In this document: in pieces, positions 56,261 to 64,000 of the stretch
Position numbering within the stretch: position 1 is the stretch's first letter
How the letters are laid out: each line of letters starts with the position of its first letter
DNA from: Campylobacter concisus
Lineage (GTDB): Bacteria > Campylobacterota > Campylobacteria > Campylobacterales > Campylobacteraceae
Direction of reading: 5' to 3'
NCBI RefSeq assembly: GCF_902460845.1
Contig: NZ_CABPVS010000005.1
Span: forward strand, 96,330 to 160,329
DNA: 64,000 bases
The notes under the pieces: generated by a model
Told to the model about the DNA's origin: nothing
What the model saw: only the letters and a program-made list of their open reading frames with translations
Databases searched by the model: none
Translations under genes and position numbers: made by a program

Positions 56261-57088
56261 TTAATCCTTTAGATATTTTAAAAGCTCTTTTAAATTTAGA
56301 GGTATGACGCTGCCATGGGTTTCATTTTTAAAAAGCTCAAAGTGAGAATTTACCCCACTTTGCTTTAAAATTTGAGCCAAATCACTCGCCTTTAAAGTGC
56401 CAGCTTTGTCAGTCTTGCCCTTTCTTTTTTCAAGCTCGCCAACGCTGAGAAAAACAAATTTAGCCTTTAGTTTCTCTTTAAATTTACCCTCGCTCACATT
56501 TTGCTTTAAAATTTCAGACTCACCCCACCAAAGAGATGGTGAAGCGATAAAGAAATTTTGAAAAATACCCTCATTTTTAAGCAACGCATAGAGTGTAAAA
56601 AGACCACCAAAAGAGTGTCCATAAAGGCTTTTTGGGAGATCTTGCACATTAAATTTCTGATCGATAAGTGGCACTAAATTTCTTGTCAAAAAATAGTAAA
56701 ACGCATCTGCGCCACCACCTTTGCTAAACTCCTCGCCCTCTGCCTTTGGCGTGAGGTCTCTTGTACGTTTTTCTATCTCGTAGCTTTTATTTGTGTCATA
56801 TCCTATGCCTATTATTAGCGGGGCAGTCGTGGCGTCAAATTCATTTAAGAGCACGTTAAACTGGGCATTTGCGTCAAGCAAGAAAAGCACGTTTTTAAAC
56901 TCATTTTGTCCCTTTAGCTTAGCTGTGAAAATTTTATAAATTTCATCATTTGCGCTCATTTTAAAGGTTGAAATTTCAAATTTACTAGCGGCTTTTTGGC
57001 TAAGTGGCTCAGGCGTTTGTTGCGGAGCTGCTTGTAAAATTTGCGTCACACCAAGCGTAAAAAGCAAAAATTTAAAGGCTTTTACCAT
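56261..57088 (-). CDS. Periplasmic siderophore esterase, Cee/IroE-like
   Basis: A 275-residue alpha/beta hydrolase with an N-terminal signal (FKFLLFTLGVTQILQA). The nucleophile elbow is YGHSFGGLFTLYALL near residue 150, and the C-terminal His is in NETHGSVIPL; FFIASPSLWWGE is typical of the Fes/IroE-type esterase family. Such enzymes cut enterobactin or its products to release iron; C. jejuni has the related Cee. The gene overlaps the end of the TonB receptor by 7 bp, so the two are one operon and the receptor's cargo is probably its substrate (inference). Confidence 0.85.
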   Translation of the reverse strand: MVKAFKFLLFTLGVTQILQAAPQQTPEPLSQKAASKFEISTFKMSANDEIYKIFTAKLKGQNEFKNVLFLLDANAQFNVLLNEFDATTAPLIIGIGYDTNKSYEIEKRTRDLTPKAEGEEFSKGGGADAFYYFLTRNLVPLIDQKFNVQDLPKSLYGHSFGGLFTLYALLKNEGIFQNFFIASPSLWWGESEILKQNVSEGKFKEKLKAKFVFLSVGELEKRKGKTDKAGTLKASDLAQILKQSGVNSHFELFKNETHGSVIPLNLKELLKYLKD

Positions 57089-59193
57089 TTTGCAGCGACC
57101 TTAAACCAAAATCTCCTACCCTCTTGCGGATACCAGTAGTAGTCTTTATCATTTATTTGCGCCTCTTCGTATCTTACCTTATTAAAGATATTGTAGGCGT
57201 TTAGGCTAAGTGTTAGGTGTTTATTTGCATCCCAGCTGACGCCTGTATCAAATGTAAGTAAATTTTTCTCATTTTCTCTTACTCTGTTACCAGGGCCAAA
57301 TTGTACGCTTGTTAGCTTGCTCTCGTAGTTTGCACCAAAAAATGTCTTAACGCTCTTTATAGGCTTATATGTAAGCGTGGCGTGAAGTGCGTGCTCTGGC
57401 GTTGCGGTAAGGCTTTTTGCGTCAAGTCTAGCAAGATTTGTCTCACTAAATTTCATAGCGCCTCTTGGCGTGTTTATCGTTGGGTTGCCAGTTTTTATCT
57501 TTGACTTATTATAGGTGTAGTTTGAGCTTAAATTTAGATTTGAAAGGATGTCATAGTCGCCACTTAGCTCCACTCCCCAAACGGTCGCACCTTCAATATT
57601 AAAGTAAGTTCCCCAGCCAGGACAACCCTCACTTTGGATCCGCACACCTGCTGGGCAAGCGCCAAAGGCTGGAATTTTATTGACATTACTGCCGTCTGTG
57701 TCTAGGATCTTATCTTTAAATTCATTTCTAAAAAGCGTTACCGAGCCTCTAAAATCAGCCTGATTGTCATAATACGCCCCAACTTCATAAGTCGTGCTCT
57801 TTTCTGGTTTTAGGTCTTTATTGCCAAAATTGACTATCGTCCAGCCACGTTGGATAGTGCCTACTTCAGGCGAAATTTGATTGACATCTGGTGTTTTATA
57901 GCCAGTTGCTACGCCGCCTTTTAGGCTTAGCGTATCTGTGGCGTTATAGACTAGATAGGCTCTTGGCGAGATGTGGTTGCCAAAAAATTCGTTGTGCGTG
58001 AGTCTTGATCCAAGCGTTAAAAATAGCTTCTCATCTAAAATTTGCCACTCATCTTCGATAAATCCCGCATGCTCGCTCATCGAGTAGGTCTTTGGGTCTT
58101 TTAAGCCATTTTTTGAAGCGTTTGAGATGATGAAGGTCGTGCCGACATTTTGCTTGCTAAAGTCATAGCCAAAAGTTAGAGTGTGTGCGCCAAAAAATGT
58201 TATAAATTTGGAGTTAAAATTGTGATTTTTAGCTTTTGCTGGTATAAATTTGTCAAAAAGACTACTTCTTTGCGTCTCATCATAGATGTAGCTCAGATCG
58301 GCATTTAGACTATCAAATTCGCCAAGATAGCCCACACCATAGCTCTTTTTCTCGTAGTCGTAAGCGTTTAAGACGTCCCTTCTTGGATCTGGATCGGCTG
58401 TTTTGCCCTTGGAGCGTGAGTAGTCGTGTTTTTCGTTTGAGCCAAGGATGAAGAATTTATTGTGTTCATCTGGAGTGATCCAAAGTTTCGCACTTAAATT
58501 TCTCTTATCGCTTTTTTGGTAGCCACCAACGTAACTATCCTCATCTCTTAGTTTTTTGTATCCCCAAAGCTGAAGTGCTAAAAGGTCTTTATAAAGTGGC
58601 AAATTTAGATAAAAGTCCCCCTGTCTACCATCGCCTATACCTTTGTGCGTGTTTATCGTGGTTGAGATACCGACATTGCCGCTAAATTTTGAAAAATCCT
58701 TTTTAGTGATGATATTTATCACACCTCCAACTGCATCGCTACCATAAAGCGAGCTCATAGGGCCACGGATAACCTCTATACGCTCGATCGCTTCAGCTGG
58801 TGGGATGAAATTTGAGTTCATATCCCCTGCTCCGCCCTTTGGGTTTGCACTGCTTGAATTTACTCTTTTGCCATCAATTAAAACTAGCGTTTGAGAGCTT
58901 TCCATACCGCGTATCGAGATACCGCTAGCTGGACCATCCTCACCGCCAATAACATTTACGCCTGGCACCTTTTGAGCGATAGAGTGGAGCGAAGTAAAGC
59001 TATCTTTTGTAAGCTCATCGCCTTTTATTACGCTGATACTTGCAGGAGCTTCTTTAATCTCCTGCGAAAAGCCACTTGCACTTACTACAACGCCATCAAG
59101 CCTTGTTTCGTTATTGTCTTTATGCTCTGCTGCAAAGAGAGAATTTGCCACACAAACACTAAGGCAGATAGCAATAAATTTTGTTTTTCTCAT
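57082..59193 (-). CDS. TonB-dependent receptor, catecholate siderophore type
   Basis: A 703-residue outer-membrane receptor. A signal peptide (FIAICLSVCVANSLFA) and TonB box region (DGVVVSAS) are followed by a plug domain (SISVIKGDEL, IERIEVIRGPMSSLYGSDAVGGVINI) and a 22-strand-type barrel ending in aromatic FWFKVAAKW. A cysteine pair in the FGACPAGVRIQSEGC loop resembles FepA/CirA/CfrB-type receptors for enterobactin and related catecholates. Complete, in contrast to the broken receptor at the window start. In C. jejuni the S4 gene and argG are close neighbours, so this operon looks like an insertion. A possible Fur site lies upstream. Confidence 0.92.
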   Translation of the reverse strand: MRKTKFIAICLSVCVANSLFAAEHKDNNETRLDGVVVSASGFSQEIKEAPASISVIKGDELTKDSFTSLHSIAQKVPGVNVIGGEDGPASGISIRGMESSQTLVLIDGKRVNSSSANPKGGAGDMNSNFIPPAEAIERIEVIRGPMSSLYGSDAVGGVINIITKKDFSKFSGNVGISTTINTHKGIGDGRQGDFYLNLPLYKDLLALQLWGYKKLRDEDSYVGGYQKSDKRNLSAKLWITPDEHNKFFILGSNEKHDYSRSKGKTADPDPRRDVLNAYDYEKKSYGVGYLGEFDSLNADLSYIYDETQRSSLFDKFIPAKAKNHNFNSKFITFFGAHTLTFGYDFSKQNVGTTFIISNASKNGLKDPKTYSMSEHAGFIEDEWQILDEKLFLTLGSRLTHNEFFGNHISPRAYLVYNATDTLSLKGGVATGYKTPDVNQISPEVGTIQRGWTIVNFGNKDLKPEKSTTYEVGAYYDNQADFRGSVTLFRNEFKDKILDTDGSNVNKIPAFGACPAGVRIQSEGCPGWGTYFNIEGATVWGVELSGDYDILSNLNLSSNYTYNKSKIKTGNPTINTPRGAMKFSETNLARLDAKSLTATPEHALHATLTYKPIKSVKTFFGANYESKLTSVQFGPGNRVRENEKNLLTFDTGVSWDANKHLTLSLNAYNIFNKVRYEEAQINDKDYYWYPQEGRRFWFKVAAKW

Positions 59194-59253
59194 GACTATC
59201 CTTTTAAAATTTAATTTGAAAAAGTTTGAAATTTAACAAAGTATCTTTTAAAA

Positions 59254-59275
59254 CAATATTAATTATCATAATTTT
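59254..59275. promoter_or_regulatory. Possible Fur box upstream of the TonB receptor
   Basis: CAATATTAATTATCATAATTTT contains TTATCATAA-type AT-rich hexamers like the Fur consensus (repeats of GATAAT/ATTATC), about 60 bp before the receptor start in the gap to argG. Match by eye only. Confidence 0.4.
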
Positions 59276-59361
59276 AAACAATAACCTTTTTTTGTAAAAA
59301 TTTCTAGTAAAATCTTAAATTATTCATTAAATTAATTTATTAAAGATTAATCAATTTAGGC

Positions 59362-59367
59362 TAAAAT
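59362..59367 (+). promoter_or_regulatory. Probable -10 box of argG
   Basis: TAAAAT in GGCTAAAATACG, 27 bp before the argG ATG, after an AT-rich stretch. A common Campylobacter -10 form. Confidence 0.5.
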
Positions 59368-59393
59368 ACGACCATTTCAACAAAAGGACAACT

Positions 59394-60617
59394 ATGAAAA
59401 AAGATGTAAAAAAAGTTGTTTTAGCATACTCAGGCGGACTTGATACAAGCATTATTTTAAAATGGCTTCAAGATGAATACAACTGCGAAGTAGTCACATT
59501 TACGGCTGACATCGGACAAGGCGAAGAGCTAGAGCCTGCACGCAAAAAAGCCCTAGCACTTGGTGTAAAACCTGAAAACATTTTTATTGAAGATTTAAGA
59601 GAAGAATTTGTACGTGATTATGTATTTCCAATGTTTAGAGCAAATGCAGTCTACGAGGGTGAGTATCTGCTTGGCACATCGATAGCGCGCCCACTAATAG
59701 CAAAACGCCAAAGCGAGATCGCAAGACTTGTTGGCGCTGATGGCGTGAGCCACGGAGCAACAGGTAAAGGCAACGACCAAGTTCGCTTTGAGCTTGGATA
59801 CTACGCGCTCGGCGACAACCTAACTATCATCGCTCCATGGCGCGAGTGGGATCTAAATAGTCGCGAAAAACTTTTGGCATACGCTGAAAAAAATGGCATA
59901 GATATCACCAAAAAACTAGGCAAGAGCCCATATTCAATGGACGCAAATTTACTTCACATAAGCTATGAAGGTCTAGTACTTGAAGACCCAAGTCATGCAC
60001 CAGAAGATGATATGTGGAGATGGACAGTAAGCCCAAAAGATGCTCCAGATAAGAGCGAGATCATTGAGATCGGCTATGAAAAAGGTGATCCAGTGAGCAT
60101 AAACGGCAAAAAAATGTGCCCAGCTGAAATTTTAACCGAGCTAAACCGCCTTGGTGCAAAACACGGTATCGGCAGACTTGACATCGTAGAGAACCGCTCA
60201 GTTGGTATGAAGAGTCGCGGATGCTACGAAACTCCTGGTGGCACGATAATGCTAAAAGCTCATAGAGCGATCGAGAGCATCACGCTTGACCGCGGCGCAG
60301 CTCACTTAAAAGATGAGATCATGCCAAAATACGCCGAGTTAATTTACAACGGCTACTGGTGGTCACCTGAGCGAAATATGCTCCAAGCGCTCATCGACAA
60401 GAGCCAAGAGCATGTAAATGGCTCTGTAAAAGTTGAGCTTTATAAAGGCAATGTGATCATCCTTGGCAGAAACAGCAAAAATGACAATCTATTTAGCGAG
60501 GCATACTGCACGTTTGAAGAGGATAGCGTTTATGACCAAAAAGATGCGGCTGGATTTATCAAACTAAATGCACTTCGCTTCATCATCGCACGTAAAAATG
60601 GGCGAAAATTTGACTAA
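59394..60617 (+). CDS. argG: Argininosuccinate synthase
   Basis: A 407-residue enzyme that joins citrulline and aspartate with ATP in arginine synthesis. The N-type ATP pyrophosphatase P-loop AYSGGLDTS is at residues 10-18; [15 protein letters not shown] and [15 protein letters not shown] are family signatures. AAAGGA lies 7 bases before the ATG. Complete and of normal length. First of a rightward run with rplI, hslV, hslU and era. Confidence 0.97.
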   Translation: MKKDVKKVVLAYSGGLDTSIILKWLQDEYNCEVVTFTADIGQGEELEPARKKALALGVKPENIFIEDLREEFVRDYVFPMFRANAVYEGEYLLGTSIARPLIAKRQSEIARLVGADGVSHGATGKGNDQVRFELGYYALGDNLTIIAPWREWDLNSREKLLAYAEKNGIDITKKLGKSPYSMDANLLHISYEGLVLEDPSHAPEDDMWRWTVSPKDAPDKSEIIEIGYEKGDPVSINGKKMCPAEILTELNRLGAKHGIGRLDIVENRSVGMKSRGCYETPGGTIMLKAHRAIESITLDRGAAHLKDEIMPKYAELIYNGYWWSPERNMLQALIDKSQEHVNGSVKVELYKGNVIILGRNSKNDNLFSEAYCTFEEDSVYDQKDAAGFIKLNALRFIIARKNGRKFD

Positions 60618-60640
60618 AAATAAAATTTAAAAGGAAAAAA

Positions 60641-61087
60641 ATGAAAGTATTATTAATAAAAGATGTAAAAGCACTTGGTAAAGCTGGCGAGATAAAAGAG
60701 GTAAAAGACGGCTATGGCAATAACTTCTTAATCGGCAAGGGCTTTGCAAAAGCAGCTACTCCAGACGTCCTTCGCCAATATGAAGCAGCTCAAAAAAGAA
60801 AGGCTGAAGAGCTAAAATATGAGATTGCAAATTTAGAAAAGCTTAAAGAAGAGCTTGAAAAAGTGACAGTTGTCATCAAGAAAACTCTTGGCGCAAATGG
60901 CTCACTTTTTGGCTCAGTTTCAAAAGAAGAGATCGCAGCAGAGCTTGAAAAAACGCATCATTTAGTTGTCGAGAAAAAAGCGATCGACATGGACACTCAC
61001 CTAAAAGCAGTCGGCCTTTATGACGTTCATGTAAAGCTTGGACACTCGATAAATGCGAGCTTGAAGGTTGATGTGCAAGGAGAGTAG
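60641..61087 (+). CDS. rplI: Ribosomal protein bL9
   Basis: A 148-residue L9 with the N-terminal RNA-binding motif (VLLIKDVKALGKAGEIKEVKDGY, NFLIGKGFAKAAT), a central helix rich in K and E, and the C-terminal domain (GSLFGSVSKEEIA). Binds 23S rRNA at the L1 side of the large subunit. The hslV ATG follows its stop directly. Confidence 0.97.
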   Translation: MKVLLIKDVKALGKAGEIKEVKDGYGNNFLIGKGFAKAATPDVLRQYEAAQKRKAEELKYEIANLEKLKEELEKVTVVIKKTLGANGSLFGSVSKEEIAAELEKTHHLVVEKKAIDMDTHLKAVGLYDVHVKLGHSINASLKVDVQGE

Positions 61088-61621
61088 ATGTTTCATGCGA
61101 CAACCATCTTAGCCTACAAAGGCAAAAATAAAGCGGTTATCGGCGGCGACGGGCAGGTTAGCTTTGGCAACACCGTCTTAAAAGGCAATGCCGTAAAAAT
61201 CCGCAAAATTCACAACGGCAAAGTCCTAGCTGGCTTTGCCGGCAGTACTGCTGATGCGTTTAACCTTTTTGATATGTTTGAGAAAAATTTAGAGCATACA
61301 AAGGGCGATTTGCTAAAGGCGGTTATAGAATTTAGCAAAGAGTGGCGCAAAGACAAGTATCTAAGAAAGCTTGAAGCGATGATGCTTGTGCTTGATAGGG
61401 ATAAAATTTTCTTACTTAGTGGCACTGGTGATGTTGTTGAGCCAGAAGATGGCAAGATAGCAGCTATCGGAAGCGGCGGAAATTACGCACTTTCAGCGGC
61501 TCGTGCTTTAGATAAATTTGCTGATATCGACGAAGAGGAGCTAGTCAAAGAGAGCCTCAAGATCGCCGGCGAAATTTGCATCTATACAAATACAAACATC
61601 AAAACTTATGTTTTAGAATAA
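61088..61621 (+). CDS. hslV: ATP-dependent protease peptidase subunit HslV
   Basis: A 177-residue proteasome-like peptidase. The N-terminal segment [10 protein letters not shown] supplies the catalytic Thr after removal of the first residues; [12 protein letters not shown] and [15 protein letters not shown] are conserved. It forms the double hexameric core with HslU and is followed by hslU after 8 bp. Confidence 0.97.
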   Translation: MFHATTILAYKGKNKAVIGGDGQVSFGNTVLKGNAVKIRKIHNGKVLAGFAGSTADAFNLFDMFEKNLEHTKGDLLKAVIEFSKEWRKDKYLRKLEAMMLVLDRDKIFLLSGTGDVVEPEDGKIAAIGSGGNYALSAARALDKFADIDEEELVKESLKIAGEICIYTNTNIKTYVLE

Positions 61622-61629
61622 GAGAAAAA

Positions 61630-62952
61630 ATGAACTTAACACCAAGAGAAATTGTTAAATTTTTAGATGACTATGTGATCGGTCAAAAGGACGCCAAGAA
61701 GATCATAGCGATCGCACTTCGCAACAGATATCGCCGTATGAAGCTTGAAAAGAGCTTGCAAGATGACATCATGCCAAAAAATATCTTGATGATCGGCTCA
61801 ACTGGCGTAGGTAAAACTGAGATCGCAAGGCGTCTTTCAAAGATGATGGGACTACCATTTATCAAGGTCGAGGCTAGCAAATATACTGAGGTTGGCTTTG
61901 TTGGTCGCGATGTTGAGAGCATGGTAAGAGACCTTGCTATGGCCTCATATAATCTCGTAAAAAATGAGCAAAGCGAGAAAAACCAAGACAAAATCAACGC
62001 CTACATCGAAGAAAAGATCGTCTCAAAACTACTTCCGCCACTTCCAAAAGGTGCAAGTGAAGAGAAGCAAGCAGAGTACGCAAAGAGCTATGAAAAAATG
62101 CTAAATAGGCTAAGAAATGGCGAGCTTGACGAGCTAAGCATCGAGATCGAGGTACAGCAAAATCCGCTTGAAGCTGGCTCAAACGTACCACCTGATATGG
62201 CGCAGATGCAAGAGAGCTTTATAAAGATAATTGGCATCGGCGGTAAAAATATCAAAAAAGAGATGAAGGTAAAAGATGCCAAAAAAGCCCTTCAAAGCGA
62301 AGCAAATGATAAAATTTTAGACCTTGAGAGCATAAAAACTGAGGCTTTAAGAAGAGCTGAAAACGAAGGTATCATCTTTATAGACGAGATCGACAAAGTA
62401 GCCGTTGGCTCAGGTAGCTCAAATAGACAAGATCCTAGTAAAGAAGGCGTACAAAGAGACTTATTGCCTATTGTTGAGGGTTCAAATGTAAATACTAAAT
62501 TTGGAAATTTAAAGACAGATCATATTTTATTTATCGCAGCTGGCGCCTTTCATATAAGCAAGCCAAGCGATCTAATCCCTGAGCTTCAAGGCCGTTTTCC
62601 ACTAAGAGTAGAGCTTGATAGCCTTGATGAGGATGCGCTTTATCAAATTTTAACTCAGCCAAAAAATTCGCTTTTAAAACAATATATCGCCCTACTTTCA
62701 ACCGAAAATGTCGAGCTAGAATTTGACGATGAAGCAATAAAAGAGATAGCCAGGATCGCCCACGCCGCAAATGAAAAGATGGAAGACATCGGTGCTAGAC
62801 GCCTTCATACGGTGATCGAGCGCGTGATAGAAGATATTAGCTTTGAGGCTAGCGAAAAGAGTGGCGAAAAGATAAACGTGACAAAAGAGCTCGTAAAAGA
62901 GCGCCTAAAAGACGTGGTTGAGGATCAAGACCTAGCGAGGTATATACTTTGA
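61630..62952 (+). CDS. hslU: ATP-dependent protease ATPase subunit HslU
   Basis: A 440-residue AAA+ unfoldase partner of HslV. The ATG at 61630 is chosen because the protein then begins [19 protein letters not shown] as in the family; an in-frame start at 61576 lies inside hslV. Walker A is [11 protein letters not shown] and Walker [10 protein letters not shown], with an I domain between them and the sensor-II motif GARRLHT. The C-terminal end DLARYIL inserts into HslV. The stop overlaps the era start. Confidence 0.97.
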   Translation: MNLTPREIVKFLDDYVIGQKDAKKIIAIALRNRYRRMKLEKSLQDDIMPKNILMIGSTGVGKTEIARRLSKMMGLPFIKVEASKYTEVGFVGRDVESMVRDLAMASYNLVKNEQSEKNQDKINAYIEEKIVSKLLPPLPKGASEEKQAEYAKSYEKMLNRLRNGELDELSIEIEVQQNPLEAGSNVPPDMAQMQESFIKIIGIGGKNIKKEMKVKDAKKALQSEANDKILDLESIKTEALRRAENEGIIFIDEIDKVAVGSGSSNRQDPSKEGVQRDLLPIVEGSNVNTKFGNLKTDHILFIAAGAFHISKPSDLIPELQGRFPLRVELDSLDEDALYQILTQPKNSLLKQYIALLSTENVELEFDDEAIKEIARIAHAANEKMEDIGARRLHTVIERVIEDISFEASEKSGEKINVTKELVKERLKDVVEDQDLARYIL

Positions 62953-63818
62953 AATCAGGCTTTGTTAGCATCATAGGACGCACAAATGCTGGCAAAAGCT
63001 CGTTTTTAAATGCCTTATTAAACGAAAAAATCGCCATTGTCTCGCACAAGCAAAACGCAACTCGCAGAAAGATAAATGGCATCGTAATGAACGGTGAAGA
63101 TCAGATCATCTTCACCGACACGCCAGGACTTCACGAGAGCAACAAGGCGATAAATCAACTACTAATTAGCCAAGCAATAAAATCGATGGGAGACTGCGAT
63201 CTAATCGTATTTTTAGCGCCTATCCATGATGATACAAGTGACTATGAGAAATTTCTAACTCTAAATCCTGAAAAACCACACATCTTAGTGCTAACAAAAG
63301 TCGATGAGAGCTCAAATGCAAAGGTGCTTGAAAAGATCACCCAGTATCAAAAATTTCAAGATAAATTTGCAGCTTTGCTTACTTTTAGCACCAAGCAGCC
63401 TACCTACAAAAAGCCGCTTCTTGATGAAATTTGCAAGCTTTTGCCAGAGCATGAGTATTTTTACGATCCAGAATTTCTCACTCCGACAAATGAAAAAGAA
63501 ATTTTTAGAGAATTTATACTTGAAGCGATCTATGAAAATTTAAGCGATGAGATACCTTATCTTAGTGACGCTATCATAAAAAGTGTCAAAGAAAAACCTG
63601 GTATCACTGAAATTTTTGCAAGCATCATCACTGAGCGTGAAATCCATAAAAGTATGATCGTCGGTAAGAATGGTGAAACGATAAAACGAATAGGAATTTT
63701 TGCAAGAAAGTTAATACAAAATTTAACCGGATCAAAGGTCTTTTTAAAACTCGATGTAGTCGTTAAGAAAGGCTGGAGTAAAGAAGAAAAGAGCCTTAAT
63801 AAAATAATTGGATATTGA
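62949..63818 (+). CDS. era: GTPase Era
   Basis: A 289-residue GTPase that helps 16S rRNA maturation and 30S assembly. It starts at TTG overlapping the hslU stop. The G1 loop is [10 protein letters not shown]3 is DTPG, and G4 reads LTKVD in place of the common NKxD. The C-terminal KH domain ([14 protein letters not shown]) binds the 3' end of 16S rRNA. Normal length. Confidence 0.96.
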   Translation: MKSGFVSIIGRTNAGKSSFLNALLNEKIAIVSHKQNATRRKINGIVMNGEDQIIFTDTPGLHESNKAINQLLISQAIKSMGDCDLIVFLAPIHDDTSDYEKFLTLNPEKPHILVLTKVDESSNAKVLEKITQYQKFQDKFAALLTFSTKQPTYKKPLLDEICKLLPEHEYFYDPEFLTPTNEKEIFREFILEAIYENLSDEIPYLSDAIIKSVKEKPGITEIFASIITEREIHKSMIVGKNGETIKRIGIFARKLIQNLTGSKVFLKLDVVVKKGWSKEEKSLNKIIGY

Positions 63819-63877
63819 TTTTTTATTGTAAAAATATTAAAATACAGCCCAATTAGAGCATTATGAGGTAAATTTTT

Positions 63878-64000
63878 ATGTTAAAGCTTAGAAAAATTAA
63901 CGATAATCCAATCGTTACGCTAGATCCTTATGAATATGAAGGTTTTAGATTTACTAATAGCAATGTCGATACGCTAAGTCTGTCAAAGAATATTCTAAAG
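63878..64000 (+). CDS. Unknown protein, 5' part only
   Basis: An ATG at 63878 opens a frame of 41 codons that runs off the window, starting MLKLRKINDNPIV. Upstream is AGGTAAATTTTT, a fair ribosome binding site, and 59 bp separate it from era. In C. jejuni an unannotated membrane protein gene follows era, so this could be its homologue; too little is seen to be sure. Confidence 0.6.
   Translation, partial: MLKLRKINDNPIVTLDPYEYEGFRFTNSNVDTLSLSKNILK

Noticed and set aside
61576..61629. An earlier in-frame start for hslU
   Set aside because: It lies within hslV and adds residues absent from the family; the ATG at 61630 gives the standard start.
1..64000. CRISPR arrays, insertion sequences, rRNA genes, restriction or phage genes
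   Set aside because: No spaced direct repeats, transposase motifs, rRNA stretches or phage proteins were seen on either strand.

Overview
The window looks like a chromosomal stretch of a Campylobacter, more like C. concisus and relatives than C. jejuni (inference from gene content, AT-rich codon use and local gene order; no database search was possible). Genus-level clues are a Tat-exported MfrABE fumarate reductase, the block htpG-plsC-SH3 protein-purQ-purS-purC-ctpA-clpB, the block rpoN-lptB-tsaE-S4 protein followed by argG-rplI-hslV-hslU-era, and AAAGGA-type ribosome binding sites. These two blocks match, from memory, the order of the C. jejuni Cj0509-Cj0518 and Cj0661-Cj0670 regions.

Layout. 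Bases 1-2274 hold decayed iron-uptake genes: a TonB-dependent receptor cut off by the window edge, joined in frame to the inside of a periplasmic binding protein gene, with three single-base frameshifts. Next come mfrABE (2671-6368) and a 1568-residue secreted adhesin with an N-terminal retention-type module and EF-hand repeats (6594-11300). htpG and a frameshifted chemoreceptor gene diverge from a control region around 13215-13461. A leftward housekeeping run (plsC to ctpA, 15580-20465) is followed by clpB under a consensus promoter overlapped by a HAIR-like box. Then come a Pit phosphate transporter, a Ppx/GppA phosphatase and a YqeY protein; a macA-macB-tolC efflux operon; a UvrD-like helicase; a pbpC/alpha-2-macroglobulin pair; and valS with the methionine ABC transporter metN-metI-metQ-metQ (40771-46920). 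A DedA protein, murI, ftsW-murG, one tRNA-Arg and a few unrecognised genes fill 47059-53608. The rpoN-lptB-tsaE-S4 run is followed by an esterase/TonB receptor pair that looks inserted next to argG. The window ends with rplI-hslV-hslU-era and the start of one more gene.

The most interesting signal is the 5' leader of the two metQ genes (45061-45282). It has a likely promoter, a 19-codon ORF rich in Met and Cys codons with a good ribosome binding site, and a set of mutually exclusive RNA pairings: 1:2, 2:3, 3:4 and 4 with the metQ ribosome binding site. As read, a ribosome stalled on the Met/Cys codons would favour 1:2 and 3:4 and so expose the metQ start site. A ribosome that finishes the leader would favour 2:3 and so hide it. 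This looks like a peptide-controlled translational attenuator for methionine (or cysteine) uptake. The pairings are read directly from the sequence; the mechanism is inference.

Caveat: all four frameshifts in the window are single-base losses, three of them in A-tracts, so some may be assembly errors. The receptor/binding-protein junction cannot be explained that way.
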